Counted from the stretch's first letter, positions 1 to 7,605 are shown. The stretch is DNA of 18,799 nt from Chloroflexota bacterium (GCA_002712125.1 PASL01000033.1:1-18799); one strand, 5' to 3'. Notes: generated by a model not told the origin, from the letters alone. A program made the numbers and translations.

Positions 1-44
1 CAATATATTTCATAATTTTACTTTGAATTTTAAATCAAACTATA

Positions 45-824
45 CTAAAAAAGCAAGTCTGAAACCCCCTCAAATAGAATAAAATTTGTAGCAATAATTG
101 TATCTGTAACAAGTGTTTTTTTTTGATTATATATAATTTTTTTATCATTGATTGTTTTAAATACTCCGCCTGCTTCTGAAATCAGACAATCTCCAGCACA
201 AATATCCCATTCATTTTTTGGTGCCACAGTTGCAAAAATATCATATTTTCCTGCACTAACAAGCGCTAATTTATATGCAACACTCCCAATGGGATCTATT
301 GATTTAAAATTATTTTTATAGGGCTCCCATTCATTTCGTTTTAATTCAGACCTACTAACAGTAATTTTTGAATCAATTAAAAGATTTTTTTTACTTGCTA
401 TTACTTTATTTCCATTCAAATAAACTCCCTTGCCTTTTTGACATGAAAACATTTCATCTGTCGCTGGATTATAAATAACTCCGACTACAGGTTCACTATT
501 ATAAACAAGTCCAATACTTACGGAAAAATGTGGGATACCTTCTATGAACTCTTTTGTACCGTCTAAAGGGTCTACAATCCAAACTCTATCTTTATTTAAT
601 CTTTCATCTGTATCAACAGTTTCTTCCGATAACCAACCATCATTCGGAAATTCTCCCGTTAAAAAGTCGCATAAATATTGGTCAGCCTCATTGTCAGCTA
701 TAGTGACTGGGTTATCAACACCTTTCATTTTGACTTCTTTATTATCAGATTGGTAATATTTCATCAAGATTTTACCAGCATTTCTGGCGGCAACTTTTGC
801 GGATATTAATTCTTCATTATACAT
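45..824 (-). CDS. cysQ: Inositol-monophosphatase superfamily phosphatase, probably 3'(2'),5'-bisphosphate nucleotidase CysQ
   Basis: Probable Mg2+-dependent phosphatase of the IMPase/FBPase fold. The CysQ branch removes the 3'-phosphate of PAP(S) in sulfur assimilation. The 259 aa length is normal for the family. Metal- and phosphate-binding motifs are intact: SEE at 66-68, DPLDGTKEF at 85-93, and the C-terminal WDICAG at 206-211 followed by SEAGG at 216-220. The reading DPLDGTKEF, rather than DPIDGTTNF, favours CysQ over inositol monophosphatase. Histidinol-phosphatase or another sugar-phosphatase activity cannot be excluded. The ATG at 824 opens directly into the helix before the catalytic core, and no strong Shine-Dalgarno sequence precedes it. 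The gene is divergent from the RNase G operon. Only 44 bases lie beyond its stop codon, so its downstream neighbour is unknown. Confidence 0.85.
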   Translation of the reverse strand: MYNEELISAKVAARNAGKILMKYYQSDNKEVKMKGVDNPVTIADNEADQYLCDFLTGEFPNDGWLSEETVDTDERLNKDRVWIVDPLDGTKEFIEGIPHFSVSIGLVYNSEPVVGVIYNPATDEMFSCQKGKGVYLNGNKVIASKKNLLIDSKITVSRSELKRNEWEPYKNNFKSIDPIGSVAYKLALVSAGKYDIFATVAPKNEWDICAGDCLISEAGGVFKTINDKKIIYNQKKTLVTDTIIATNFILFEGVSDLLF

Positions 825-883
825 AAGAATAGATAATATGCATTTTAAATATAAATTTCGTTAAATTAATATGATTTTGAGGT

Positions 884-912
884 TTGAAGCTTAATAACAG
901 TTTTTTTATAAT
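884..912 (+). promoter_or_regulatory. Candidate sigma70-type promoter for the RNase G operon
   Basis: TTGAAG (884-889) and TATAAT (907-912) are separated by exactly 17 bases, in the 190-base gap between the divergent cysQ-like gene and the RNase G gene. The -10 hexamer is a perfect consensus and the -35 matches 4 of 6. It would give a 5' leader of roughly 95 bases. The region is very AT-rich, so a chance TATAAT is quite possible, and the promoter consensus of this lineage is not known to me. I found no comparably good promoter for the divergent cysQ-like gene. Confidence 0.4.
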
Positions 913-975
913 TTTTTTTAATTAAAATGATTTTCTTATAAAATTCTTCACCCTCAATTCACAGAAAAATAAATA

Positions 976-997
976 AACCAGAATAAATTAACTGGTT
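976..997 (+). other. Short inverted repeat in the RNase G 5' leader
   Basis: AACCAG (976-981) and CTGGTT (992-997) form a perfect 6-bp stem around a 10-base AT-rich loop. The repeat ends five bases before the GAGGT ribosome-binding site at 1002-1006. RNA structure in the leader of RNase E genes is a known target of autoregulation in enterobacteria, so a role in feedback is conceivable. The stem is short and could be chance. Confidence 0.25.
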
Positions 998-1014
998 AAG
1001 TGAGGTATATAAAG

Positions 1015-2517
1015 ATGAAGAAAGAAATCTACATCAGCAAAGGAGTAGGCGAAACACGCATTGCCGTCAAAGAAAACGGCAAGTTAGCTGAACTCCATGT
1101 TGATAAACAATCGCAAGTTAAAACAGTCGGAAATATTTATAAAGGTATTGTAGAAAATGTTATACCTGGTATGCAAGCTGCATTTGTAAATATTGGTCAA
1201 GGTGTAAATGCATTCTTGCCATTTTCAGAAATTTCAGATTCTGAATTAATAGTCGAGAAAAGTAAAACAACACAAAATTCTAAAGAAGTTGATGTACTGT
1301 TACAGCCAGGTCAAGAAATTATAGTTCAAGTAATTAAAGAACCTTTTGACAAAAAAGGTGCTCGAGTTACAACTGAATTATCTATTGCTGGAAGATTCAT
1401 CGTTCTTATTCCAAAATCTAAATACATCGGTGTATCTAAAAAGATGAGAGATAAATACGAAAGAAGGCGATTAAAAAAGATAGCACTAGAAATTAAACAG
1501 CCAGGTCTTGGCATGATCATAAGAACAGTCGCGGAAGGCAAAAGTGATTCACAAATTGAAAATGACTATAAAGCACTAATAAAGAAGTATAATGATTTAC
1601 TTTATAAAGCTGAAAAAAATCAAGCTCCTAAGCTCATTCACAATGATTTGAGAGTAACTTCAAGTGTTTTAAGAGATTTAATTAGCGAAAAAGTCGAAAA
1701 AATTGTTGTCGATTCAAAAGAAGACTATAAGCGAATTCAAAAAATGATAAAAGAAGATGCTTTAGATATTGGAGATGCTTTGGAGCATTATAGAAAAAGA
1801 GAGCCATTATTTAAGGAAAGTGGCATTAATAATTCTATGATGAAGCTATTAAGGAAAAAAGCATGGTTAAAAAGCGGAGCATATTTAATCATTGAAAGAA
1901 CTGAAGCAATGGTGGTTGTTGATGTAAATAGTGGGAAATTTGTTGGTAAAAAAGGACATGAAGAAAATTCGTTGAAAATAAATTTAGAGGCAGCAAAAGA
2001 AATTTGTGCTCAATTAAGACTTAGACACTTGTCAGGATTGATTCTTATTGACTTCATTGATATGGTAAAACCTGAAAATAGAAAAAAAGTCTTTCTTGAG
2101 ATGAAAAAAGAGCTTAGAAAAGATCGTGCTAAAGTCGCTGTTTCTGAAATATCTGAATTCGGTATTTTAGAAATGACAAGAGAAAGAACGGGTCTAAGTA
2201 TTATAGACTCACTTACGGAATCTTGTGAAGTATGCAAAGGTAATGGTAGAATTATTTCCAAAGATACTTTGCTTACTAGAATCGATTATTGGTTAAGAGA
2301 TTATAAAAAACAACATAAAGATTTACGTCTAAAATTGTATCTGCATCCTGAATTAGCTGAATATCTTAAAAAAGAAAAAACTCGCGACTATATAAGACTA
2401 ATGTGGAAAAATTTTATTTATTTAAAAGTGATAAATGATGAAACAATGAATAAAAATGAATTTAGATTTACAAAGATGTCTGATTCCAAAGATATCACAA
2501 ATGAAATAGGTACTTGA
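1015..2517 (+). CDS. rng: Ribonuclease G/E family endoribonuclease
   Basis: Endoribonuclease that processes rRNA and starts mRNA decay. I choose the ATG at 1015 (500 aa) over the GTG at 1000, because GAGGT at 1002-1006 sits 8 bases before it and would lie inside the longer reading frame. The S1-like RNA-binding region is near residues 32-125. Catalytic Mg2+ aspartates are D303 (in VVVDVNSGK) and D346 (in LILIDFIDM), and the Zn-link cysteines are C404 and C407 (CEVC). With this start the numbers coincide with those known for E. coli RNase E. There is no long disordered C-terminal scaffold, so the size fits RNase G or a minimal RNase E. It is the first gene of the operon with L21, L27 and malate dehydrogenase. 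A 33-base gap separates it from rplU. Confidence 0.95.
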   Translation: MKKEIYISKGVGETRIAVKENGKLAELHVDKQSQVKTVGNIYKGIVENVIPGMQAAFVNIGQGVNAFLPFSEISDSELIVEKSKTTQNSKEVDVLLQPGQEIIVQVIKEPFDKKGARVTTELSIAGRFIVLIPKSKYIGVSKKMRDKYERRRLKKIALEIKQPGLGMIIRTVAEGKSDSQIENDYKALIKKYNDLLYKAEKNQAPKLIHNDLRVTSSVLRDLISEKVEKIVVDSKEDYKRIQKMIKEDALDIGDALEHYRKREPLFKESGINNSMMKLLRKKAWLKSGAYLIIERTEAMVVVDVNSGKFVGKKGHEENSLKINLEAAKEICAQLRLRHLSGLILIDFIDMVKPENRKKVFLEMKKELRKDRAKVAVSEISEFGILEMTRERTGLSIIDSLTESCEVCKGNGRIISKDTLLTRIDYWLRDYKKQHKDLRLKLYLHPELAEYLKKEKTRDYIRLMWKNFIYLKVINDETMNKNEFRFTKMSDSKDITNEIGT

Positions 2518-2550
2518 AAAGGACAAAATTAGCTATTAAGTTCGCACGCT

Positions 2551-2925
2551 ATGTTCGCAATTGTTGAAATATATGGAAAACAGTATAAAGTCGCTAAGGG
2601 TGACAAATTGTTAGTTAATTCTAAAATTGATGTTGCTATAGGTAAAACTATTAAGTTTGATAGAGTAAAAGCAGTATCAGATAAAGATAAAAATATCTTT
2701 GAGGCTAAAGATTTAGCAAAATATAATGTAAGTGCTAAAGTTCTTGAACATTCAAGAGATTCTAAAGTTACAATTATTAAGAAAAAAAGACGTAAAGGTT
2801 ATCAAAGAAAACGTGGTCATCGTCAAGACTTAACTTTATTACAAATTCAATCAATTTCGCCCACTAAAGCGAAAAAGTCAGCTGCGAAAAAGTCAGCTGC
2901 GAAAAAAACTGAAAGCAAAAAATAA
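2551..2925 (+). CDS. rplU: 50S ribosomal protein L21 with Lys/Ala-rich C-terminal tail
   Basis: Large-subunit ribosomal protein that binds 23S rRNA. The N-terminus MFAIVEIYGKQYKV is typical, and the basic signature KKKRRKGYQRKRGHRQ at about residues 77-92 is the family hallmark. The protein is 124 aa against roughly 100-105 aa for most bacterial L21. The excess is a tail from about residue 105, built from AKKSA repeats encoded by a 15-bp tandem repeat. No convincing Shine-Dalgarno sequence precedes the ATG: GGAC lies 27 bases away and the nearest bases are TTCGCACGCT. Translation may therefore depend on coupling with the RNase G gene or on weak initiation. Twelve bases separate it from rpmA. 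Confidence 0.97.
   Translation: MFAIVEIYGKQYKVAKGDKLLVNSKIDVAIGKTIKFDRVKAVSDKDKNIFEAKDLAKYNVSAKVLEHSRDSKVTIIKKKRRKGYQRKRGHRQDLTLLQIQSISPTKAKKSAAKKSAAKKTESKK
2869..2908 (+). repeat. 15-bp tandem repeat in the rplU 3' end
   Basis: The unit gcgaaaaagtcagct occurs perfectly at 2869-2883 and 2884-2898, then starts a third, diverged copy (gcgaaaaaa...) at 2899. It encodes AKKSA AKKSA AKK. It keeps the reading frame, so copy-number change would only lengthen or shorten the basic tail. Confidence 0.9.
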
Positions 2926-2937
2926 AAGGTAGTAATT

Positions 2938-3192
2938 ATGGCTCATAAGAAGGGACAAGGAAGTTCAAGAAATGGTAGAGATTCGAATGCTAAAAGATTG
3001 GGTATAAAAGTTTCTGATGGACAGTCAATTTTAGCAGGTGGAATTATTATCAAACAAAGAGGTACTAAGTATCATCCTGGAAGAAATGTAAAAAGAGGTA
3101 ATGATGATACTTTATTTGCAACATCACATGGCTTAGTCAAGTTTAGCAAAAAAGGTGGTACTACCTTTGTTAGTGTTCAAGAATTAAATTAA
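2938..3192 (+). CDS. rpmA: 50S ribosomal protein L27
   Basis: Ribosomal protein whose N-terminal tail reaches the peptidyl-transferase centre. The 84 aa sequence starts [20 protein letters not shown], the direct mature-type L27 start, without the cleavable N-terminal extension found in Firmicutes. The conserved core includes [15 protein letters not shown] at about residues 35-49. An AAAAGGT Shine-Dalgarno-like stretch at 2924-2930 is suitably placed before the ATG. It follows rplU as in nearly all bacteria. The next gene is malate dehydrogenase, only 3 bases on, instead of the usual GTPase gene obg. Confidence 0.98.
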   Translation: MAHKKGQGSSRNGRDSNAKRLGIKVSDGQSILAGGIIIKQRGTKYHPGRNVKRGNDDTLFATSHGLVKFSKKGGTTFVSVQELN

Positions 3193-3195
3193 GGT

Positions 3196-4131
3196 ATGTC
3201 TAGACCAAAAATATCATTAATTGGTGGTGGTCAAGTTGGCGGCAACATTGCACTCCTTTCTGCACAAAAAGAGCTTGGTGATTTAGTTATAGTAGATATT
3301 CCTGAAGCAGAAAATTTTATGAAAGGAAAAGCTTTAGATATTTCACAACTACTTCCTCATGATGGTTATGATTCTAAACTATCTGGTACTTCTAATTTTG
3401 AAGATATTAAAGATTCCGACGTAGTGGTAATAACTGCAGGGTTCCCGAGACAACCAGGTATGAATCGCGAAGATTTACTCCAAAAGAATCTAGATATTAT
3501 GACTAACGTTGCAAATCAAGTTAAAAATTTTGCTCCAGATGCTTTTGTAATTGTTGTATCAAACCCACTAGATGCAATGGTTTATGCTTTTCATAAAATT
3601 TCAGGTTTTGCAAAAAATAAAGTTGTAGGAATGGCTGGAGCATTAGACAGCGCCAGATTTAGATCATTTATAGCTGAAGCAACCAATTTATCTTCTCAAG
3701 ACATAAATTGTATGGTTCTTGGTGGACATGGAGACACTATGGTGCCGGTAAGCAGGTTAGCTACTGTGGGTGGAGTTCCTTTATTTTCACTGCTGAGTAA
3801 AGAAAAAATTGCAGCTATAGAAAACAGAACTAGATTTGGTGGTGGAGAAATCGTTAAGCTCTTTGGAAAAGGTTCTGCATTCTATGCACCTGCTCAATCT
3901 GCTGTTGAAATGATAGAAAGTTTTGTGAGAGACAAAAAAAGAGTTATTCCTTGTGCTTCTCTATGTGAAGGTGAATTTGGAATTGATGGTTATTTTATTG
4001 GAGTTCCAACTGTAATTGGATGTGGCGGTGTAGAGAAAATTCTAACCTTTGATTTAAACGAAGAAGAAGAAAAAGCTTTAAATAATACACTAAATGAAGT
4101 GAAAAAAACTGTTTTAGAAACCAATCTTTAA
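3196..4131 (+). CDS. mdh: Malate dehydrogenase, LDH-like NAD-dependent type
   Basis: Interconverts malate and oxaloacetate with NAD(H) in the TCA cycle. The 311 aa length is standard for the LDH-like MDH group. The Rossmann glycine-rich loop is GGGQVGG (10-16), and D34 at the end of the second beta strand indicates NAD preference. The substrate loop RQPGMNR (85-91) has Arg at the position that is Gln in lactate dehydrogenases, which marks it as malate dehydrogenase. N123 lies in SNPLDAM. The catalytic Asp/His pair is probably D151 (ALDSARFR) and H178 (GGHGD). The gene starts 3 bases after the L27 stop; AAGG of that junction can act as its ribosome-binding site. It is cotranscribed with the ribosomal protein genes and followed after 3 bases by a secreted protein gene. 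Confidence 0.96.
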   Translation: MSRPKISLIGGGQVGGNIALLSAQKELGDLVIVDIPEAENFMKGKALDISQLLPHDGYDSKLSGTSNFEDIKDSDVVVITAGFPRQPGMNREDLLQKNLDIMTNVANQVKNFAPDAFVIVVSNPLDAMVYAFHKISGFAKNKVVGMAGALDSARFRSFIAEATNLSSQDINCMVLGGHGDTMVPVSRLATVGGVPLFSLLSKEKIAAIENRTRFGGGEIVKLFGKGSAFYAPAQSAVEMIESFVRDKKRVIPCASLCEGEFGIDGYFIGVPTVIGCGGVEKILTFDLNEEEEKALNNTLNEVKKTVLETNL

Positions 4132-4134
4132 ATC

Positions 4135-4881
4135 TTGAATTTTTTTTTCAAAACATATTTTCTATCAATAACCCTCTTTTTAACCAATATTTTAGCCCAA
4201 GACCATTTCCTAATTGAAACTAAAATAAATGCTTCATTCAAAATGGGTTCTATGCAATCTGAATCAAAAGTGATCTACTCAAAAAATAAATTTTATTCAA
4301 ATGTTCAATTTTCATTTAAAGGAAAAGGAGTTGCAAGACTAATGAGCAGAAATATGCACACTGGAACTATTATTTCTTTAATTGATTCTACTGTATCAAA
4401 TATTGATTTCAAGAAAAAAAGGTATTCGATAAAAACATTTGATCAAATTCTTGAAGATAAAACAGATAGCTCAAATCAAAATGATAATAACGGCGAAGAA
4501 AATAGTGATGATCAAAATATCAATGAAGAATCAGTTAAATATACTATTTCAGAAAAACCAGAAATAATTAATGGTTTTGAAGCTTATAAGTTGACAGTTG
4601 AAAAAAATGGAACTAGTGTAATTTGGTTTTCAAAAATAATGAAAGAACCAGATTTTGTGTTAAAAATAAAAAATGGAATTAAAAGTTTTCAAAATAGTTG
4701 GTCAAATATATCAACAGATCTTACAGAGTACGGTGTAGATAAAGATTCTATTATTATTAAAATGACTACAGAAAGTAAAGATGGAACTTTTAATTTTGAT
4801 TTAATTTCTTTCAAAAGACGTTCAGCAAACGATAAAGAATTATTAGTACCAGAGGATTTTAAAAAAGTCCGAAAGATTTAA
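4135..4881 (+). CDS. Secreted LolA/DUF4412-like protein
   Basis: Periplasmic or exported protein of unknown function. The TTG at 4135 is taken as the start because it gives a textbook signal peptide (MNFFFKTYFLSITLFLTNILA, residues 1-21), whereas the first internal ATG (residue 37) would discard it. Predicted cleavage is A21|Q22-D23. The mature part opens with a run of beta strands of the form IETKINASFKMGSMQSESKVIYSK and KKKRYSIKTFDQ, resembling the DUF4412 and LolA/LolB lipid-binding half-barrels. I assign it only to that general fold. A hydrophilic Asn/Asp/Glu linker (about 107-132) splits it. A run of nine T at 4140-4148 lies within the signal-peptide codons. Its stop codon directly abuts the stop codon of the opposing TPR gene. 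Confidence 0.75.
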   Translation: MNFFFKTYFLSITLFLTNILAQDHFLIETKINASFKMGSMQSESKVIYSKNKFYSNVQFSFKGKGVARLMSRNMHTGTIISLIDSTVSNIDFKKKRYSIKTFDQILEDKTDSSNQNDNNGEENSDDQNINEESVKYTISEKPEIINGFEAYKLTVEKNGTSVIWFSKIMKEPDFVLKIKNGIKSFQNSWSNISTDLTEYGVDKDSIIIKMTTESKDGTFNFDLISFKRRSANDKELLVPEDFKKVRKI

Positions 4882-5619
4882 TTATTTATTTAATAATATT
4901 TTCATATCGTGAAATAATTTCTCTTCTCTTTGGAATGGCCTATCCAATAAAACGCCCTTACTAAATAAATCATTCGCTTTTTCGATATTTCCCAACTTCA
5001 AATGAGTTTTACCCAGCCAATAATAAGTACCAATATAATCTGAATTTAATTTTAAACTCTGCTCTAAAAAATATCTTGCTTCTTCAAAAGATCCTTGAGG
5101 TGGCTCTGAAAAAAGAATAGATGCAATTCTTCTTGAAGCTTTACCTAGACTTGCTAATTTATAATGCCATTGCCCCATTATATTATAGCAAAATTCATCA
5201 TTTGGCAGCAACTCTATCACTTTCAGTGATAGTTGTTCGATATTCTTTGACTGCTCTATTTGTTTCCTGATACTTTCTTCTTCAACAGTTTTACCAAGTG
5301 CAACAACATACCATTTTAATACATTTGCATCTTCAGAGTTTAAGCTATGAGCCTCCTTAATGTATTCATATGCTTTTTGTGCATTTTTCTTATCTTCTCT
5401 TTTTATTTTAGATTGTTCTGATAAGTAATGATGACTAATTGATAATCTTGTTAAAATTTCTATATTTCTTGGTTGATCTTTATTCATTTGTTCTAATAAC
5501 CCTAAAGCCTTGCTAAAATTAAGATCAGTTAGATATTTATCAATCTCAGTTAAGTCCTGAGCAAATGAAATATTTACAAAAAAAAGGGTTAATAATAAAT
5601 TATTAAAAGAAAAATTCAA
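4882..5619 (-). CDS. Secreted tetratricopeptide-repeat protein
   Basis: Exported helical repeat protein, likely a protein-protein interaction scaffold in the periplasm. The signal peptide occupies residues 1-20 (hydrophobic NNLLLTLFFVNISFA) with cleavage A20|Q21-D22. TPR-like helices follow. The clearest unit is at about 195-226 (YYWLGKTHLKLGNIEKANDLF), with others near 24-60 and 74-105. The segment GQWHYKLASLGK, followed by PPQGSFEEARYFLEQSLKL, recalls RMD-type TPR proteins, a loose resemblance. Translation starts at TTG. The sequence TTGA at 5619-5616 is both this start and the TGA stop of the preceding gene, which implies translational coupling. It is the last gene of the sprA operon and converges with the LolA-like gene with no spacer. 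Confidence 0.82.
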   Translation of the reverse strand: MNFSFNNLLLTLFFVNISFAQDLTEIDKYLTDLNFSKALGLLEQMNKDQPRNIEILTRLSISHHYLSEQSKIKREDKKNAQKAYEYIKEAHSLNSEDANVLKWYVVALGKTVEEESIRKQIEQSKNIEQLSLKVIELLPNDEFCYNIMGQWHYKLASLGKASRRIASILFSEPPQGSFEEARYFLEQSLKLNSDYIGTYYWLGKTHLKLGNIEKANDLFSKGVLLDRPFQREEKLFHDMKILLNK

Positions 5620-6698
5620 GGATAGAATCTATACATTACTGGCTGATGATCAGAAATTTTTCCATGTACATCATTGTTCGAAACACCAGTTTCAGTTGGC
5701 AAAGAGATAACGCTGGAAGTTGATGAAGCATCATATGTAAGCATATTCTGATTAATAATAATATGATCTAAATGAGCTGCTGAGTAAGAACTTGACCAAC
5801 CCTGCCAAGAATATCCACTAGTTGGACCTTGTAAAATGTTTACATCAGTTAACTTGAATGAACTTGCTGAATCAAAATTATCTTGATCTGTAAAAGGACT
5901 CAATGTAGGATTATCAATTGATTGTGACCCAACATTGTTAAAATCTCCTAAAACAATAACATTATCATTAGCTCTATTATTTAAAATATGACTTGTCAAT
6001 AGCAAGCTCGCATGATGCCTTCTTGTAGTTTCGTCGCTTGTGTCATTTACATCGTAAGAATCGTCACCACAACACTTGTAGTGAATTCCAATTAAATATA
6101 GATTCATTGTTTTATTCCCATCTGACCACGTAAGGTAATTTTCCATTGGCGGTCTATCTGCAAACTGATAGGAAGCATTATTTTCATAGTCAGAGTCTCC
6201 ATCGTCACTATTAGAAGTATCTGCCCATAGCTCGTTTTTAGAATTAAAAGTAACGTATTGATTCTTGTATACTAAAGCGAATCCTAAATTTCCAGATTCT
6301 TCATCTACAACATAAGAATAATTGGGCATTGAATTTACCATACTAACCAACTCAGACTCTGATTGAATTTCTTGAAAGAAATAAATATCAGCATCCCATT
6401 TTTCAAGCAAATTTTTAACATAATCTTTAGTTGTTGAATGTTGAGGAAATTGCTTGATGTTCCATGTAATAACTTCTACTTGGTTACTTAAACCGTAAAC
6501 AATAGCATTAGGAAATTCATATGGATTTGTTGTGTTACCGCCGCCAGTGTTACCGCCGCCAGTGTTACCGCCGCCAGTGTTACCGCCGCCAGTGTTATCG
6601 CCGCCAGAGCTTCCTGTAACAGGTGATCCGCCGCCGCCGCCACAAGCGCTTAAAGCTATAAAGAATAAGATAATAAATTTATTTGTGATTTTTATCAT
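5616..6698 (-). CDS. Lipoprotein endonuclease/exonuclease/phosphatase (DNase I-like fold)
   Basis: Membrane-anchored, outward-facing phosphodiesterase of the EEP superfamily; the substrate (DNA, RNA or phospholipid headgroup) is not readable from sequence. The lipobox LSAC places the lipidated Cys at 19. A flexible tether follows: five Gly, then four perfect TGGGN units at 36-55. The catalytic domain (about 74-358) has every EEP hallmark: N80 (TWNIKQF), E110 (FFQEIQ), R182 (DRPP), H206 (GIHYKCC), D252 and N254 (LGDFN), D311-H312 (LDHIII) and D350-H351 (SDHQPV). The full set suggests an active enzyme. The start overlaps the end of the glutaminyl cyclase gene by 20 bp, and its stop overlaps the TPR gene start by 4 bp. 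A role in nutrient scavenging from extracellular DNA is possible but only inferred. Confidence 0.88.
   Translation of the reverse strand: MIKITNKFIILFFIALSACGGGGGSPVTGSSGGDNTGGGNTGGGNTGGGNTGGGNTTNPYEFPNAIVYGLSNQVEVITWNIKQFPQHSTTKDYVKNLLEKWDADIYFFQEIQSESELVSMVNSMPNYSYVVDEESGNLGFALVYKNQYVTFNSKNELWADTSNSDDGDSDYENNASYQFADRPPMENYLTWSDGNKTMNLYLIGIHYKCCGDDSYDVNDTSDETTRRHHASLLLTSHILNNRANDNVIVLGDFNNVGSQSIDNPTLSPFTDQDNFDSASSFKLTDVNILQGPTSGYSWQGWSSSYSAAHLDHIIINQNMLTYDASSTSSVISLPTETGVSNNDVHGKISDHQPVMYRFYP
6534..6608 (-). repeat. 15-bp GC-rich tandem repeat in the nuclease lipoprotein tether
   Basis: On the plus strand the unit gttaccgccgccagt occurs four times perfectly (6534-6593), then a fifth diverged copy (gttatcgccgccaga, 6594-6608). 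It encodes the Thr-Gly-Gly-Gly-Asn repeats. A separate CCG run at about 6629-6642 encodes the poly-Gly right after the lipidated Cys. Both stand out as GC-rich blocks in an AT-rich region. Because the unit is 15 bp, slippage would change tether length without a frameshift. Confidence 0.95.
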
Positions 6699-7605
6699 AA
6701 ATGTAATTTACTAATAAAGTTCCAACTTGACCTAAACTTTGTGGAGAACAATTTTCTGGTATATCATTTTGTGTATGCCAATGATTATAAAATAAATTTG
6801 GATAATCAAAATCAATAATATTAACAGTAGGAATTTTAGCATTTTCCCATAGCGGTACGTGATCATCATATATCTCATAACCAAGAGTATATTCAAAAGC
6901 GCTTAAAGACAACTTATCAGCTAAGCTCCAAAGTTCTTTTACTTTTTTCTTGTCTACTTGATATGAAAATCTTTCTATAGGTATTTTCAGATTTTTATCT
7001 CCAACCATATCAACAATTATTCCTGAATCTGGTTTTCTAATTGGTAGATTTTTAGAAAAATAATCTGAACCAACAGCAAAAGTAGTAGGTTCCCCATTTA
7101 TGCCCACATCCTCAGCATCAAAGAAAACTAAATCAATTCCAAAAGGTGGAGGAAAATTTGAAAAAATAAAACCTAGTTCCATTAATACAGCTGTTCCACT
7201 AGCCCCATCATTTGCACCCAAAATAGGGATATTTAAATTTTCTTCATTAGGATCTTGATCGGATATTGCTCTAGTATCCCAATGTGCACCAATCAAAATT
7301 CTGTTTTTTGATTCTTTATTAAACTGAACAATGAGATTTTTCCCTTTTCTATCAATTCCTGTGATGTGTTCATTATAATTAAATTCTTGAATAATAATAT
7401 CTGATGATAGCATTGAAAAGTATTCATGTAAATATTCAAAAAAATTATTATGACCTACAGATCCAGGATTCCTAGGTCCAAAACTACATTGGTTTAATAG
7501 GTGGTCAAATGCTTTGTTTTGATCAAATACTGGAATATCATTAGGTGATCCCTTTGATGAACAACCTATTAATAAAAAAAATAAAATTAGTATTAACTTA
7601 CTCAT
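6679..7605 (-). CDS. Lipoprotein glutaminyl-peptide cyclotransferase, M28 (type II) fold
   Basis: Probable zinc enzyme that converts N-terminal Gln of exported proteins to pyroglutamate. The lipobox LIGC puts the lipidated Cys at 15. M28-fold motifs run in order: AHWDTR (107-112; H108, D110), GANDGASG (130-137; zinc ligand D133), FFDAEDVG (161-168; E165 as general base and D166 at the next metal position), VDMVGD (198-203), YDDHVPLW (246-253) and HWHTQND (275-281; zinc ligand H277). The DDH(V/I)P loop and the WHT..D ending, with a single-zinc layout, are features of glutaminyl cyclases rather than typical M28 aminopeptidases. An aminopeptidase role is the main alternative. D166 replaces the Glu of animal cyclases. 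The start overlaps the sprA stop by 8 bp. Confidence 0.82.
   Translation of the reverse strand: MSKLILILFFLLIGCSSKGSPNDIPVFDQNKAFDHLLNQCSFGPRNPGSVGHNNFFEYLHEYFSMLSSDIIIQEFNYNEHITGIDRKGKNLIVQFNKESKNRILIGAHWDTRAISDQDPNEENLNIPILGANDGASGTAVLMELGFIFSNFPPPFGIDLVFFDAEDVGINGEPTTFAVGSDYFSKNLPIRKPDSGIIVDMVGDKNLKIPIERFSYQVDKKKVKELWSLADKLSLSAFEYTLGYEIYDDHVPLWENAKIPTVNIIDFDYPNLFYNHWHTQNDIPENCSPQSLGQVGTLLVNYIYDKNHK

Noticed and set aside
1000..1014. GTG start adding five residues to RNase G
   Set aside because: GAGGT at 1002-1006 is well placed for the ATG at 1015 and would lie inside the longer frame; the shorter form also aligns by number with E. coli RNase E catalytic residues.
2518..2550. L21 leader regulatory RNA between rng and rplU
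   Set aside because: Only 33 bases are available and no stable structure is visible; the direct repeat gttcgca (2540-2546, 2553-2559) is too short to interpret.
4881..4897. ATTATT/AATAAT inverted repeat at the convergent stop codons as a bidirectional terminator
   Set aside because: The stem is six A-T pairs only, with a 5-base loop; it is too weak, and such repeats are expected by chance in sequence this AT-rich.
6532..6714. Plus-strand proline-rich open frame (repeated PPPVL)
   Set aside because: It is the antisense reading of the TGGGN tandem repeat and poly-Gly tether in the nuclease lipoprotein gene; it has no independent support.
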